From Larus michahellis (lineage: Eukaryota > Chordata > Aves > Charadriiformes > Laridae), in assembly GCF_964199755.1 (NCBI RefSeq), contig NC_133899.1, forward strand, positions 23,601,446 through 23,665,445: a stretch of DNA of 64,000 nucleotides, written 5' to 3'. Made by a program: the position numbers and the translations under genes. Below the pieces are notes generated by a model, which was given only the letters and a program-made list of their open reading frames with translations, was not told the origin of the DNA and ran no database searches. Positions 22,501 through 36,137 of the stretch are shown in pieces. Numbering within the stretch: the first letter of the stretch is position 1; each line of letters starts with the position of its first letter.

Positions 22501-25500
22501 GGACAAAGAGAAAAATCCCATTCAGTGTATCTGAAGGCCATTTCTTTACAGAATTTCTGAAGTTATAGTTACTTACCAGTTGTGGGCACTGATTGTCCTT
22601 GGGGGCCCGGAAGACTTGGTAATGCTGGTTGTCTTCGTACAGGAACCTGACAGGCCTTGTGAGTAAATGCAGACGGTTGGAAAAGAAGCTCTACTAAATG
22701 CAAGAATCACTGCATATGTTGAAATACAACTTACCTTCTCTTTCAACAAACTGCTGACCGACAGCCAGGGAGATGCAGAAGGTTCAGCAGCAGTCACCAG
22801 AGCAGCAGGAGGTATAACACTATCAGCATTGCTACAAAAAAAACCCCCAAATTTTTATTGTTCAAACAGTCTTTTGAAGGGCTACTGTCATGTCTGTAAA
22901 TATTTCACATTTACAGTGTTTCAGTGTTTATTATCCAATCTGTACGCGTCACTGACTATGCTGTGTATTACTGAGGATGACTCTGACTTATCATAATATT
23001 GATTATAGAAATACTGTAGAAAGAAGTACTGTGAAAACACCTGGCCTATTTTACCCAGGATTGTGCTTTTACACTTTTCATGGCAATATTATTTCCTCGG
23101 TACTAAAGAGAAATTAACCCACTCAAGAAGGTTTGCCATAACAAAATGGTTTCTTTAGGAATTGCTAGCCCCTTCAAATGAAAGGGCTCCTGGGGAAAAA
23201 GCGTTCCTCTCTCAGGCTAAGCCTGTACGGAATGACTGATACGGGACCCAAACAAGCAATACTTCTGAGAACATTCTTGCAGGAGGCACACTTCCGACTT
23301 TTCAAAGTGTCCTCTTTCAAAGTGAGGACTTTCACTAAACAGAACTTCCGCAGTTATCTGAAACTGTCACTAATGAGACATAAATGGCTGTCAGCGCAGC
23401 TCAAGGAGAAGAATCTAACTTTGGCATCCTGGTGTCTTTTATGTTCATGTTGATCTACAGATTTACTTACTGCAAAGGTCCAGGAGGTGCAACAGTCATA
23501 GTCATGAGTGCTGGTGGAGGTGGTGGCGGCTGCTGCTGCTGCTGAATCGTCTGGTGGAGCCCTTTTGTGTAGCCACTTCCATTGCTGAAGCTGTTCACAG
23601 CCTAGAGGCAGAAAAACATTTACCACAAGGTAATATGAAACTTCAGTAGATACATGAACAAAAGCCTCCACAGAGTAAAATTACTTGTGTAGTCCTGTAA
23701 ATGCTGTCAATCCTAAAATGAATCAACACACAAATACATGCACACATCGCCTTAAACACTGAGAGTAACAACTGGTCACTCAGAGTACCTGTATCTAAAA
23801 TACTTCAGTGTTAACACCGAATTTGACAGTAAGGCAATCACGTTAAACAAAAGCGCGACCTGAATTTGCCCCACTGTCTCTAAAGAGTTGTCAGCTTCTC
23901 CAGCAACAGATAATGGATTTGAAAAGTAAATGTAGCCGATTTAATTTAGCAGGTTTTGAGGAGATGTAAACTAATATTTTCTTCCCTTTTGGCTTTTTAC
24001 AAATAGACTTGTCTTACAGTTTACGTAAAAGTCATCCTGTTACCTTGCGTAGGAACATGTTGGCAATTAAAGCATCAGGGGAAACGTCTGTCTGATGACA
24101 CGTTGGGCATGTGTGTTCCTCAGACTCCAGCAATGTTGTTCTAATGCCTGTGCGTAATTAGAATCATCAAAGTAGGTTTAGCCAACAAAAGGAAATTTTG
24201 GAGGCTCCAATCAATCATAAAAAGAGATATATGATTAATGAGTGAATATGGTCTTGAATTGAGAGCATGAAGCTATAGATGTTCAACCATGGAAATCATT
24301 TCTAGGATGCAGCAAATAACTGTGCGGTTTTGATATTTCACTAACGTAACATTTGAAGACGGCTGCGTCTGGATGTTTTGACTGTCCTTTTTTCCACTCT
24401 CTAGTACAGTGAGAAGTCACCACCCTCCAGGTTAATGAATAAAACGCACCTCAAAAGAACATCAGAAGGACTGAGTTGCAAAGGTTTTAACCAGCTCTCC
24501 CGTGGAGAAGAATGTGGATTAAATGCCTAACTATTGGTTTGTGGCAGACCACAGTAAGGTTGGCTATACTGAGCCGACCAGAGTTGGCTATACCATTTTG
24601 TGTGAGGGAAAGGGCTGTGAGAAAAACTAAATGCATTCAATATCTAATACTGTAATCACCTGCGCAGCTGTGCACTCTTCTAATGCTTGTCCTTCCGCAT
24701 GTAAAGAGGATTTAACAAGATACGTAAAAAAGGAAAAAAGCTTTCTGCCTTTTTTTTTCCTTTATACGAGAAGAGTCCTTTCCTATTCAGTGGACACTCA
24801 AGTATGGAATAGAACTGGTAACAAAGACATTTTGTCATCTCCTGTTTCTGCTTTCAGAAAATCAGATGTGGTGTTTGGAGTGAACGAACCGGGGAGTAAC
24901 ACTTACATTCATCACAATAACTGTTTCCACAGCAGGGAATAACGGCCGCATCAGTCATTATCTCTTTACAAATGAGACATAACAACTCATCTGGAACAGG
25001 GTCTTCGGAGGAGGAGGAGGAGGAGGACGGCTCCGCTGGTAAGAAGGGAGGCTTCTCCTTCTTTCCGCTAGCATAAGCTTCCCTGGAGGGCCGGGTGAGG
25101 AAGGAAAAATTTAACAATGGGTACAGGAAAACTTTTCCAAGCTCTGGAGTTCCCGGGGCATGAACAGTAGGACCGCCCTATTTTAATACGAGAAAGCATC
25201 ACGGATTTTGAGGTTAACATACAATGACAATGCTTCCTCCCCCGTGGTTACAGATGCCGGCCAACTTGGCTGCATTGCCACTCAGACATTTACGCATGGT
25301 TTCTCTCCTTCACCTTTTGGTCAGCCCAATTAGTTCCATACTTACGCGTTAATAATTGGTATTGCATATGTTCCGCTCTTTGTCAGCATAGCACCCTTTG
25401 TATTGGGATCTTTCACCTCCATCATGAAACTCCTTGGAATGCCCGTGCTTTTCTTAATTCTGGCAACAGGCTCAACATTTTTGTCCTGTTAAGAAAAGGA

Positions 25501-28500
25501 ATGCAGACATAGCTCATCTTAAGACCCACACTTAAAATGACACTTTGATGATTAATTTAAGCAGCAAAAGCCCTTAATTCTCTCCTTCTACCTAGCCTAA
25601 GGGTTACTCGACCAAAAATACTTATTTTCCTACAGAAATATAGCCAGGATGTTTCAAGGACTTGAGCAGCATTTTGAACTCCGTGGACATTCTTTTGCTA
25701 AACTTCAGCTTCCGCAAGGATTACATATGGCTTAGCTCACCATCCACTCAGAGGAGAGGCACAAACCCACTCCTCCTCCACAGCGCAATGCAGAGGGAGA
25801 GCCCCATTCAGGGCTCTGAACCAGTCACTGGAGAAACTTAGTTCACCATCGATATGTACGAAGGTTGCATATGCATTCGGCGACTAAAGTTAGATGGCAT
25901 GAATACTCAACCAGAGACTTGTGTCATTAAAACACGCAAATATTCAATAGGTGGGGTCAAGAGAAACATCTTCCTTTTATACGGAATTCTAAACACTGTG
26001 AACTGTCATTAAAAAGCGTTAAAACCAGAAAGATTTTTAATAGTATTGAAATACATAAAAATACGCATGACAGTTCACAGAGAAAGATCTATGGACATAT
26101 TTAATAGCTACGACCAAGAAAAAAGAACATTTTACCTTTTAAATTCCAGGTTTCCCTTGAATTTTGAAGGGGTTTGCAACATTGCCCTATAACCTCTGGA
26201 TTTCACCCCACGAGAAACAATGCCTAATCTGAGTGTTCTTGTATTTGTTATGTAATTGCCACGTGAAAAAGGAAAAGCGAAGTAACACCAGAAGTCCCCT
26301 GCACTCTTACCCCATTCGTTGGGCAGTTCTTTATGTAGTGGCCAGGTTTTCCGCAACGAAAGCATATATAGGATGGTGGAGGCGTATCCCAGGGTTTGGT
26401 CATGTAACTAAAGGGTTTTTGAGAAAAGGAGAAAAAGGTATGCATGTGTCTCTCTTGTTAAAACAAACATCTCTACAATTTGTCCACAATCTTCAAAGAA
26501 CAGATTTGACGTTATCGACACTTACTTGATTGGATTGTATTCACGGCAAGACTGCATCATCATAGCTTTTATTTTGTCTTCTTCGGAAGCATTGGCTGCA
26601 GCCAGATTGTCGGTCTGTTTAAGAGGTAAGCATTTGACACACGCATTAGAAACACATTTGCGCCCACGCAGCCAGAGACGAGACCACTCACCCCATCCTG
26701 TAAAGAGCAGCACAACGCTAGCTGGGGCTGCATGAAAACAGCTGCTTATAGAAAATACTGTTGTCCTGAAGGTGTTCTGGGCACTCCTTACGCCATCACA
26801 TGACGTTTATGTGCCCGTTAACTTCTTGGGCACTCAAAACCTTAGGCTCTGTTTGCACTTCACATCAAGACTCGTGTAACCAATCCAGTTTTCTTCCAAG
26901 CGGACTGAAGCCATGTGTAGAAAAAATGACGCTACCCAGTACTCTTCAACTGATTTTTAAGCTCCAGACTACTGGAAGGAGGAGATAGCCACTGTACGTT
27001 TACTGGAGAAAGATGTATGCAACTATCAGTATTTACGCTCTGCAGCGTTAAAAGGACACTCAACTCAAGAGTCGGGGAAGCTCTTTCTGCTTGCTGAAAT
27101 TCAGCTTCAGACACAGAAGTGTTAAAAGGAATCAAGCTTTTTATAATCCCTCAGCAAGACAACAGACTCTTTGCAGTAGAAGTTTGGCCATCATGTGCTC
27201 TCGGCAGTCCAAACCACGTGTTTGGACTCCCCCTACTAACTTCTTCATATTAAGTGATTTAACTACAGTAAGGAAAACCTGCAGGTTTTTTCCAGTTGAC
27301 TGTGTCCTTTTAACATACAAATTGTCATATAAGCCTTGTGCACCGCTAGATCTTCAAATTATGGAAGCCCGCTGGATTTCTTTAAGCAGCATTTCTTAAA
27401 ACGCTTTTATTACACACAAGCCCAGTTACAAGCCGGGTCTAAGGGAGTGACTGTCAATGATTTGGACCTTCAGGTACCCATCCTTCAGATCAGCCCCTCA
27501 TGGCTTTGGCTTTATATGCATTCATTCACAAAAGCAACAAACTAGTTTCTACATTTTATTAAATGGTTGTTTCTTAGACATAGTGTTTTCTCAACAGTAA
27601 CATAATCCAGAGGGACATCTCTGAAATCATTTCCATTAACATTTACAGAAAACTTTACAGACGCTTCACTCATTTGTTGGAACCCAAACGGTTTACAAAG
27701 CACGTCCAAAACCCACAAAACATTACTAGGAATAGACCAAAATTGAAATACAGCATTTAATACGTCGTAATCACAAACCAGAAGCTTGATAACACATTGC
27801 CTCCATGCTAAGCCAGTCTGCACTAAAGAGGTCAGAGAAAGTAACAGGTTTGAGCTGCTGTATTTTTCTGAAATACTTAAATTCTCTCAAAAGCCTAAAA
27901 GCGTACCCCACTTGGACAGTTTTTCACATTTTAGAGTAAAACTTCACGTGAGGTTCCAGAACTTCACAGACAGGACACGTTTAGGGACAGCACTGATGGA
28001 GACCACTGTCTTTTGGTGGATACCTTCCAAACTCTTTCTGTTTTTCTTTATTCCCCCCCACAAATGTACACATTAGGAAACGTGTCTCACACTGCAGTGA
28101 GAGAGGGAAGAAGCTCCCAGCGGGAAAAGATTCCTCTTTCTTGGAAATGAACTCCCGCCTTTATTATAATCTTTGTAACTTTAAAGACTAGTGTTTTAAT
28201 TGGCTAGCACTACGCCTTTTCACAAGGTGCAATTGCTAGGGCTTTCCCAGACAAAGTTACGCATTGTTGAGCAAAAAATGCAAGCAGTTCCAGAGCAAAA
28301 CACGGTATTACAACAGTTTCAGAGGTCACATCTGCTAATACGCCACACATACACATTGGTAGATTCCAATAAATGATTAGGCGCTTTTTCAGAATTTACA
28401 CAGTCTGCGTGCAAACAAATTAGGTTGTGTTGCTCACTGTAGGTGCACTACAATTTATGAAGTTGTGCAGCTCTCAAAGAATGGATCTGTAACTGTAATG

Positions 28501-31500
28501 ACCGGCAATTCAGAAATAGCCATGCAAGTGTCCGCGTTACAGAAACGCTTCTATTTTGGCTGTGGCAAAGCCCCCTGAAATGTCCACACCTTGCAGCCAA
28601 TTCCATTCTTCTGTAAAAAATGTTTTCGTTTCCAACACAAAATTAACGAGATGTATGAAAAATGGTAAACAGCGTCTGAAGGGCTTCTTTTTTGTCTCTT
28701 GAAGATGAGTAATCCTGCAACGTTACGTTGAGGCTGATAAGGTACTCCCCTTCTCTCTGCCCAAGCTGGGAACTGCTCTTTACAGGATAGTATCAAAATA
28801 CACACGCATTGTAAAGTTAAAATAAATACTTTAAGTTATTAAAAATTAAATTAAGGTTTTGTTCACATTACAACAGCTATCCAGCTATAGACCACAGCAT
28901 AAGAGTTAAAAATACAAAGCAAACGATTTCTTTGGGGAGGGAGTAGGGGTAAGTATTTGACAAGATTATATATATATACATATATTTACCTTCACAAGCT
29001 GGGCCAGAGAAAGAGGTGCAGGAGAGTCATCAATCTGTTCACAAAACACGAAACACATATTCAAGTTCCACAGTCAAAACACAGCGATAGTTCACCTCTA
29101 CTCTAGTCTGAGAGTAACACTATATCCTCTGGGCGTCACTGAAAGAGGCGTTTCAAACCCGGTGTAATTTGTCTTTGTCCAAAACAAAGTCCAAAACTAT
29201 GAGAGCTTAGGAGTGCCCGTGTGGTTAATGAGAAGAAACTAAATGAATCGAACTGGCTTGAGATGAACTGCTTGCTCCCGAATACCTCAGAGAGGGACCC
29301 TTGTCAAATGCTCACAACTGCTTGAAAGTCGAAGGGGTAAGGCGGCTGTCAATTTTCAGCTGAAAAGGTTTTTAAAAAACTATTTATTTGAGAAGGACCC
29401 ATCACTGCGGGAAACTTATCTTCAGCGTAGTTTGTAAACTAATGGTTAATTTCCCATCATTGATACAGGCACATGGTTATGCTTCTAGGAACAGAGTGTA
29501 GCTGCCTGTCAAAATAAAGCACCTGCACATCGGCCCTGGAACATGAACTCTGCCCCTCCGCTCAAGAAGGTTAAAAATGCCAAGCTCGCCATACCCCACA
29601 AAGCCCAAACAAAAACAGCAATCCAAAACATCAGCCAATAAAAAGAACCCATCACCTTGTCTAGAAAAAGAATAAGCTGCTCAAATTCCTGAAATGAAGG
29701 GGTTTACTACGACAGAGATCCTTGCAGTCACTGACACAGCCACACTAAAAGGATCCCCTTCCGTGCTTTGGCTGTAGTAACAGCAGGAGAGCAGCACACA
29801 TTTGCAAGCGTGGAATGACAGCTAACGTAAGAGCAAGGTGATGAAGCAATAGCCAAAGAATAAGCTTTTGTGCATCCTGTTTAAAACAATCTTAACTAAT
29901 GTTAAGTTTGCTGCTTTACTCTACAGCAACAATTGGCAAGCTTTCCAGTGATTTATTCCTACCACGCTAAGATCCAGGTTCTGCTTTGAAATACATCCAG
30001 AAACATGTGTATTTCAAACAAAACAAAACAAAATCCCCACACTTTTGACCAAGACCTGAGGTAGATTCCAGACTAAAGCTAATTGTGTCTCCAACACTAG
30101 AAGCACCTGAGGCTGCGCTGATTTACAGTGAGAGAGAGGTCACGTAAAGAGCGATGCGAGGCTTCTGCCCTCCCTCCTTTGGTCTTTTGGGGGCTTTTTT
30201 GAGACACCTCTGTTAGCTGGTGGTAAGATGCTACTTAGAAATATAATGCAGACATGGCAGGGAACACACGAGGCGAAAAGAATGGTAACTTTATTTATGA
30301 ACATGTGATTCCTGTTTATACACATGCTAGCAAACAACAAGAAAAATAATGCTTTTCAAGAAATAAAAACCCATCGGAATTAGATCAAATACTACAAATG
30401 TGGCTTACATAAATGCACTACATTAAGTGCTGGGGTCACCGGGTCAGTTAAAGTAACTCCAACTCGAGTGATCGGATCCAGTGATCCAGGGTTAGTGTAA
30501 TGCCTCACACCACTCGAGTGAAGAAAAAGCAGTTCTACTTCAAATAACGATGAAAAACTAAAACCATCACACAGTAAGTTTTATACTACAAGGACTATTT
30601 TGAAACACACAGTTTCACACCGTATTCAAGCCAAGTGCCAAATCCAGACCTAGACCACTACCAGTCAAGTATTTCCCTGGGTTACTGATCTAGATTTTAG
30701 CAGCAGACTGACAGCGTTTTCAAACCTCAAGAAAAATGCTGCCCCTTTTCCCAATGTAAATTCAAAGTGGGGGTATACTAAAGAAAGGCTTAACCTTTGG
30801 GAAATGAAAGCAGCATCCAACCCTGAAAACACCCGGATCCAAAAAGGTACTGCAGGCAGAAGTTAAGAAAAGTGACAGGGATTTTACCCACAAATGCACC
30901 ACGCTATGCACAAATGCACCAGAGCGGGCAGGGGTGAGCGGCCCTGCTCCCTGCCCCGCAGGGGGACCCTGGGCACAGACCCCAGCCCCCCAGACCCAGA
31001 CCCCAGCCCCGTGCCTGCCTGGGCACCCAGAAGCTCCCTCCTCTTTGCAGGCAGCCTTTGGGCTCAGTGCTGCTCCGCAGGCAGGGATCATCTCCCAGGG
31101 CTCCAGCCTGGAAAGGGGCAGCGGAGGCACCAGCTCAGGCTCCGGGCAGCACCCAGCTGCTCCCAGCGAGCATCCCTCCGGCACCAGCCCAGGGGACCCT
31201 GGGCTCCCCGGGGGATGTGTCCCCCGGTGCAGGGAGGCCCGATCCCAGCAGAGCATGAGCAGCCCAGAAAGGCTTCTCCCAGCCCCTGGCCTTGCAGGGG
31301 TGGGGGGAGAGGGCAAGCCAAGCTCCCGGCCCCCCGAGCTCCCCAGAGCAGGGTGCCCACCCCACTCCATCCCCACGGTGCCTGCTCCAGCCTGCCCGGG
31401 CAGTGGGGGTGCCCACCTCCCTGGAGTGGGGCCCTACCTCTGGCAGCACAAGTGTCCTCTCCTTTAGGGCTTTCATGATGCCTCCTAAATGTCAGCACAC

Positions 31501-34500
31501 ACAGAGAGGTTTTGGGCCCCAGGAAGGGCTGGGTGTGTTGTTTGAGGGGTCAGGAGCAGGGGCAAAGGGCTGCGTGGGGAGCAGGGGAGCAGTGCTGTGT
31601 TGTGCCCGTCACCAGGCACCGGCAGTTGCAGCTGGAACACGGGCCATGGCAACAGGAGCGCAGTGGGGACGGGAACAAGCCCCCTTACAGGGCGGGCAGC
31701 TCAATACATACATGCCCCCCAAAGTTAATAATCCCAACACATTAGACTTCCTCCCTGTCTTAAGCGGTTCTTCCTAACCATGCCCTCATTTAACAAGTGG
31801 GTTTGCCCAGAGCATTGCAGACTGTCTTTGGGACGCTGGGGCAAGTGCAGCACGTCCTTCCAAAGAAGTCTGGATGTACCGACATGCCAAGGAAAAACCC
31901 AGCCTGTCCTCATCTACAAGTGCTAGCCCAGGCTCCAGGCAGCGCCTTCTGGGCCTTTGAGCCACCGACCCTTCACCATCCTCCGTTCCTTACCATCTCA
32001 CCATACAACAGCTCTTACGGGTTAGTAGATGAGCAGCCACAAGAGAAGCCCAAAGGCAAAACCCCAGAGGAAACACAGCTACAATTCTGAAAAGCAATCA
32101 ACAGGTCCCAGTGACACCAAGGGGTCACTGCAGTCTACGGGCAGGGCTGGAACGTGTACTTCTGGTGGCATTTGATCCAAGGCACCTCCTACAGAGCACC
32201 CAGCCCTGCTGGGACAGGCGATGCTCTCTGCCTTGGCTCAAACAGTATCACTTCAATTGTACAGTTTTTAGGAACAAATACCCAAGTATTTAAGGACATG
32301 AAAAGGAATCGGAACTGTCCTCAAAACGTATGGGATGTGTTGGGATCGGTATTTGTTGAGCCCCCGAGTCAAAAGCAAGAAACAGTACCAAGTTCAGCAA
32401 TAATGGTTTCTCAGTGGCTTTTGAAAACATTTTCAAAAAGCATTAGGCAAAAAAGTACTTAAAAACAAAAGCTAAGTGATACAATGGGAAAAGGGAAAAA
32501 AATACGCTCTAAACATTTTTTGTTGCAACAAACAAAAACCCCACACACCCCCATACAAACATACATATTGGCTAGCTACAGACAGACGTAGCACATCAGT
32601 GTGCAAACCTTGAACCAGCATGATCTAAAAACCATCATATATCACCTGTTCAACACAAAGTCATACAGGAAATAGCCTGGCATGTTCAATATGAAATACA
32701 ATGCATTTGAGGCACAAATACCAATATTCACATTCGAACTGCGCAAGCGATGGCATTACTCAGTCTTTACTACGCTGAATAAGATACACTGTATTTGCAA
32801 TATATACTGTGTTTTACTGGAAAATACATGAAGTTAATGTTCGCAGAATTAACACAAGGCTATTTGTTTAGGATTTGCTTAGAATGTCTTGTTTAGAATT
32901 AAGGGTGTTGAAAAAAGGGTGAGATTGTGTTTTTACATACCGTTTTTGATGTTCCACTCAGTGGCTCAGTTCCGCCTCTAGAAAAAGAAATAAAGGTGAT
33001 CAGAACTTTAAATAAAGCACTCGTAGCAAACATAAAGCAGTGAAAACAGATCACAAAACCTGAACATCATAACATTATGTTCTAAATAATCTAGTGAATA
33101 TGGAAATTCATTTGCATACATAAACTGTTCTCTCTTGGTGCACTCAGTGCAACTAATAAAACCCTCCAAAGTCACGTTTCTTTGGCCATACAGTGGTTTC
33201 TTCATCCATTTACCTTGAAGAACATACTACAAGGCAAGTAACGCATGTTTGAAAGGCCTCTCCACCATTGCAGCGTACTTTCATCATTCCCAAACATCAG
33301 CCCCTCTACCAGTGGTTTCTGCCATGTTTCCAGCTGAAGGAACAGAAAGCTCACCTGCCTGGTTAATTGTCAACATTAGCACAGCAGTGCTGGTCTGTCC
33401 TTATCCCCACGTACGGGTGTTTGTTTGATCTTTGATGCCAGCAGCATCTACCCTCTCATTTTGGGGCAGCATGACAATACCCGGGGAGGGTGCCATCCAG
33501 CCAGAAGCGGAGGATGCATTGACAAGGTAGCACTAAGCACACATATTTCAATACATACATTCACCCCCAAAGCAAGGCCACGTTTATAAGCACAAGGCTG
33601 CCGTGTCCAGAATTACTAGGGAGTGCCTGAAGGCATCTCCTCTGAGATGGAAACAAATTATGAGTTTACACTACAATGGCTATCTGTCGTTCCTATAAAA
33701 GCAATAAAAGCAAACGCATATAATAAGGGAGCTCTCCACGGAGAGGAAACAGGATCTACAACTTGGGTCTCAGAAGAGCCAACCCCAAGGACAAACCCAG
33801 GAGAATCCTCTTAAAAGTTACCGTTGATGGAGTTGGAACCCCATCTCCCAGCAGGCCTAAAAATGTCAGCCTACTTCGGGACAGATACGGTAACATCTGC
33901 CCCACGACGACAAACATTTACTGCAGCTTTAACGAGAGAGATACAAGCAGAATGCCTCCGTAAACTAATAGCCATTAAAAAAGTTCACACGTTGAAACCC
34001 CTAGCCAAGAATTCAATGCTTTATGGACACTCACATGGCAGATGTTTTGCCGGCAGCTTTAACTCCTCCAACAGGGATTCTTCTCACAATTACCGACGAG
34101 TTCTTAGCAATCAGGGCGTTGTCATCTGTGTACTCTGGAACAACATAAACACAGAAAAAAAATCAGCCAATTTGTAAGAACGCATATTAATTTGTAATTA
34201 CACAGCACTCCAGAGGATCCTTTTGCAGCTATAAATGCAAAATCCTATATGTAACAGCGCGCTGTTATCGTCTCAACATACTAAGAGGACTTTTCAAGAA
34301 GCACATACTTCTTCACTGAGTTGTGATTACGCATGGAAACAAAGAAACACACTTTGTAAAAATGCTATGACGTATATTACAGTAATACTTCAGGGGCTAA
34401 TATATTTATGAGCATCAATGTTTCACCTAAAACTTTCCTTTCGGTTTCTCAACTGCCATAACAGGATCTCCGTGTTTGGCCTATTTCAAAACATTTTTTC

Positions 34501-35185
34501 TCCCGGTGACAACAACTGGGCCCATCACAGTTTATTGCCGTCGAACGTTCTGGGTTTAATGCTCTGCTTTACACAGACCCAGCCGTTACAGAAGGGACAT
34601 CAGCCAGGCAGCCATTCAGCCTGCTGGCATTCGTCAGGCTAGAAGTTCATTAGCAACTGAAGGCAAATTCAGAGACCCTTCTGCAGCAAAGCCCTTCAAG
34701 CAAATTAAACCTTTTTCAAAAGCTCTTCGCAGTTTTAGTCAACACTACGAGAAAAATCCGGGACTCCCAAAATGTACCTCTACCTACTCTGCGAGGCCCC
34801 CAGCACAAGTCACAGCTCCCGATGGCGGCCGAATCTCATCATGGCTTCCCGCCCCGCTTCATCCCCGCCCCGCATCCCTCCTGGTGCTCCCCACGCCCAC
34901 GACATGGGCCCCGGCTGGACTCGGGCCACCTGGGGCGACCCGCAGAGAGCCCAGCATGGCTCCCGCAGGCCGCGGCCACCACGGGGGGTCCCCGAGGCCC
35001 CGCGCTGCGCCCCACGCACCTGCTCCAGTCTGGGCGTTGCTGATCTGCAAGTCGCTGGTGGCCGCCTTCAGCTTCTCGCGGGCCATGATCTGGCGCTTGA
35101 GGTCCCGCAGGCAGATGTTCAGGCCGCTGAAGATGACCCTGTCATACGCCAGCTTGGCAGCGAACTTGTAGTGGATGCACGACAT
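19524..35185 (-). CDS. RBBP6L: RBBP6-like E3 ubiquitin ligase, short form, complete gene of 14 coding exons
   Basis: Exons, read on the minus strand: 35185-35020, 34134-34035, 32977-32941, 29034-28990, 26614-26526, 26407-26311, 25485-25346, 25082-24907, 24147-24044, 23601-23471, 22831-22735, 22646-22577, 22483-22423, 20319-19524. All introns have GT/AG ends and all phases match, giving 2109 nt, that is 702 residues and a stop. Residues 1 to about 88 are the DWNN ubiquitin-like domain (starts MSCIHYKF). C161-C164-H169-C174 is the CCHC zinc knuckle. C260 to C300 is the C4C4 RING/U-box (CLIC, PCCGNSYCDEC, CPTC). A Q5P6 stretch follows, and residues 439 onward are SR-rich. Vertebrate RBBP6 is about 1,750-1,800 residues and binds Rb and p53 through its C-terminal half. 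Here that half is absent, as are the proline-rich segment and the segment that normally precedes the SR domain. Exon 13 joins the SR exon in frame (WEL then SKSPYS). The likely role is nuclear, ubiquitin-ligase and RNA-processing linked. The exon structure rules out a processed retrocopy. The symbol is descriptive. Confidence 0.92.
20320..22422 (-). other. RBBP6-like intron 13: expected middle exons absent
   Basis: In full-length RBBP6 the proline-rich segment and the SREEFYREQRRLKEEEKK-like segment lie between the GGRPGWE exon and the SR exon. Neither is recognisable on the minus strand in these 2.1 kb. The flanking exons have compatible phases, so the message stays in frame. Confidence 0.65.
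29035..32940 (-). other. RBBP6-like intron 3 with an internal GC-rich island
   Basis: This is the largest intron of the complete gene. Most of it is AT-rich. Bases ~30890-31470 are abruptly GC-rich and give long open frames on both strands by composition. No exon with conserved RBBP6 sequence lies within. The island's origin is not recognised; it could be an old insertion or an internal regulatory CpG island. Confidence 0.6.
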
Positions 35186-35837
35186 GGTTGTGGCCAGGTG
35201 GTCCAGGGGCCACGGCGTCCACAGCGGTACCAAGTGTGGCGGCCTCTGTGCTGGGTTGGGCTGGTGGCAGCGCAGAGAAGGGCCCGCCGAGGGGCCGGGG
35301 AAAGCGGTGCGGGCTGAGCCGAGCTCTGTCCCTGCTCCCTCTCTCCCACACAGTGTTGCCAGGCCTGGCCAGTCACTACGGCCACTGGGCAACGGCCCAC
35401 CGCCCCACCCCCACGCCTCAGGGGACCCAGCGCATTGTGACAAAAGGGCTGTCACTGCCCCTGGCTGCTGGTGTCCCTGGTGTCCCCTGGCCTGTCACCG
35501 GCCACTGTCCTGTCACCCCCCAGGTCGGCGGGGTCCCTCCTGTCACCCCCAGGCTGCCACCCCCGCTATCCCCTCCTCCGGGCAGCCAGACGAGCCAAGA
35601 CAGCCTGGGGGAGATGCAGCCGGCTCTGCAGTGTGGCGCCCGGCTGCCCGCACCGCAGGGCCAGCGAAGGCAGGGGACATCTCAGGGGGGCTGAGTGTTC
35701 CTTGGGGCAGCTACCGAAAGGTCAGCCAAAGGGGCCAATGACCACCCGGTTTATGGCCGCAAGCCAATGTACTTCCCAACCGCGGCACACCCACAGTGGC
35801 GTGAACTCTGTCTGGAGAGGAGGACTAAGAAGTCAGG
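35186..35837 (-). promoter_or_regulatory. GC-rich 5' flank of RBBP6-like gene (complete copy)
   Basis: Counterpart of 1619-2270, immediately upstream of the start codon at 35185. It differs from the left copy at only a few bases, so any promoter difference between copies would have to rest on those. Confidence 0.4.
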
Positions 35838-35856
35838 AATGAACCATCAGCGTTAG

Positions 35857-36137
35857 GAGGTGCCCCAGGACAACCTTTCTTGCTTTCTCAACCATCAAAG
35901 CTGCTGCTGCAACAGCCCTAGCGCAGGAGTTCGTGCCTTGAATGACCAGGTCGAGTTCTGTTGAGTAATATGCTATGGCTTGCAGGCGCTTCTGGCCCAA
36001 CTGGCTATTCCTTTCTGTTCATATAAATATAAAAGCCTTCTTGTGGTCTGGCAGGGCTAAGGAGGGAGCTTCCACGACTGCTTGCTTTACATCTTTAAAT
36101 GCCTTTTGGGTTTCCGGAGTCAGGAAATCCTTTTGAT
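35857..36137 (-). mobile_element. Class I ERV pol fossil, small fragment (right copy)
   Basis: Counterpart of 2290-2570, essentially identical. Confidence 0.6.

Noticed and set aside
30762-31498. Long frames on both strands (up to 204 residues).
   Set aside because: They are composition-driven in the GC-rich island, with no family resemblance or splice support.
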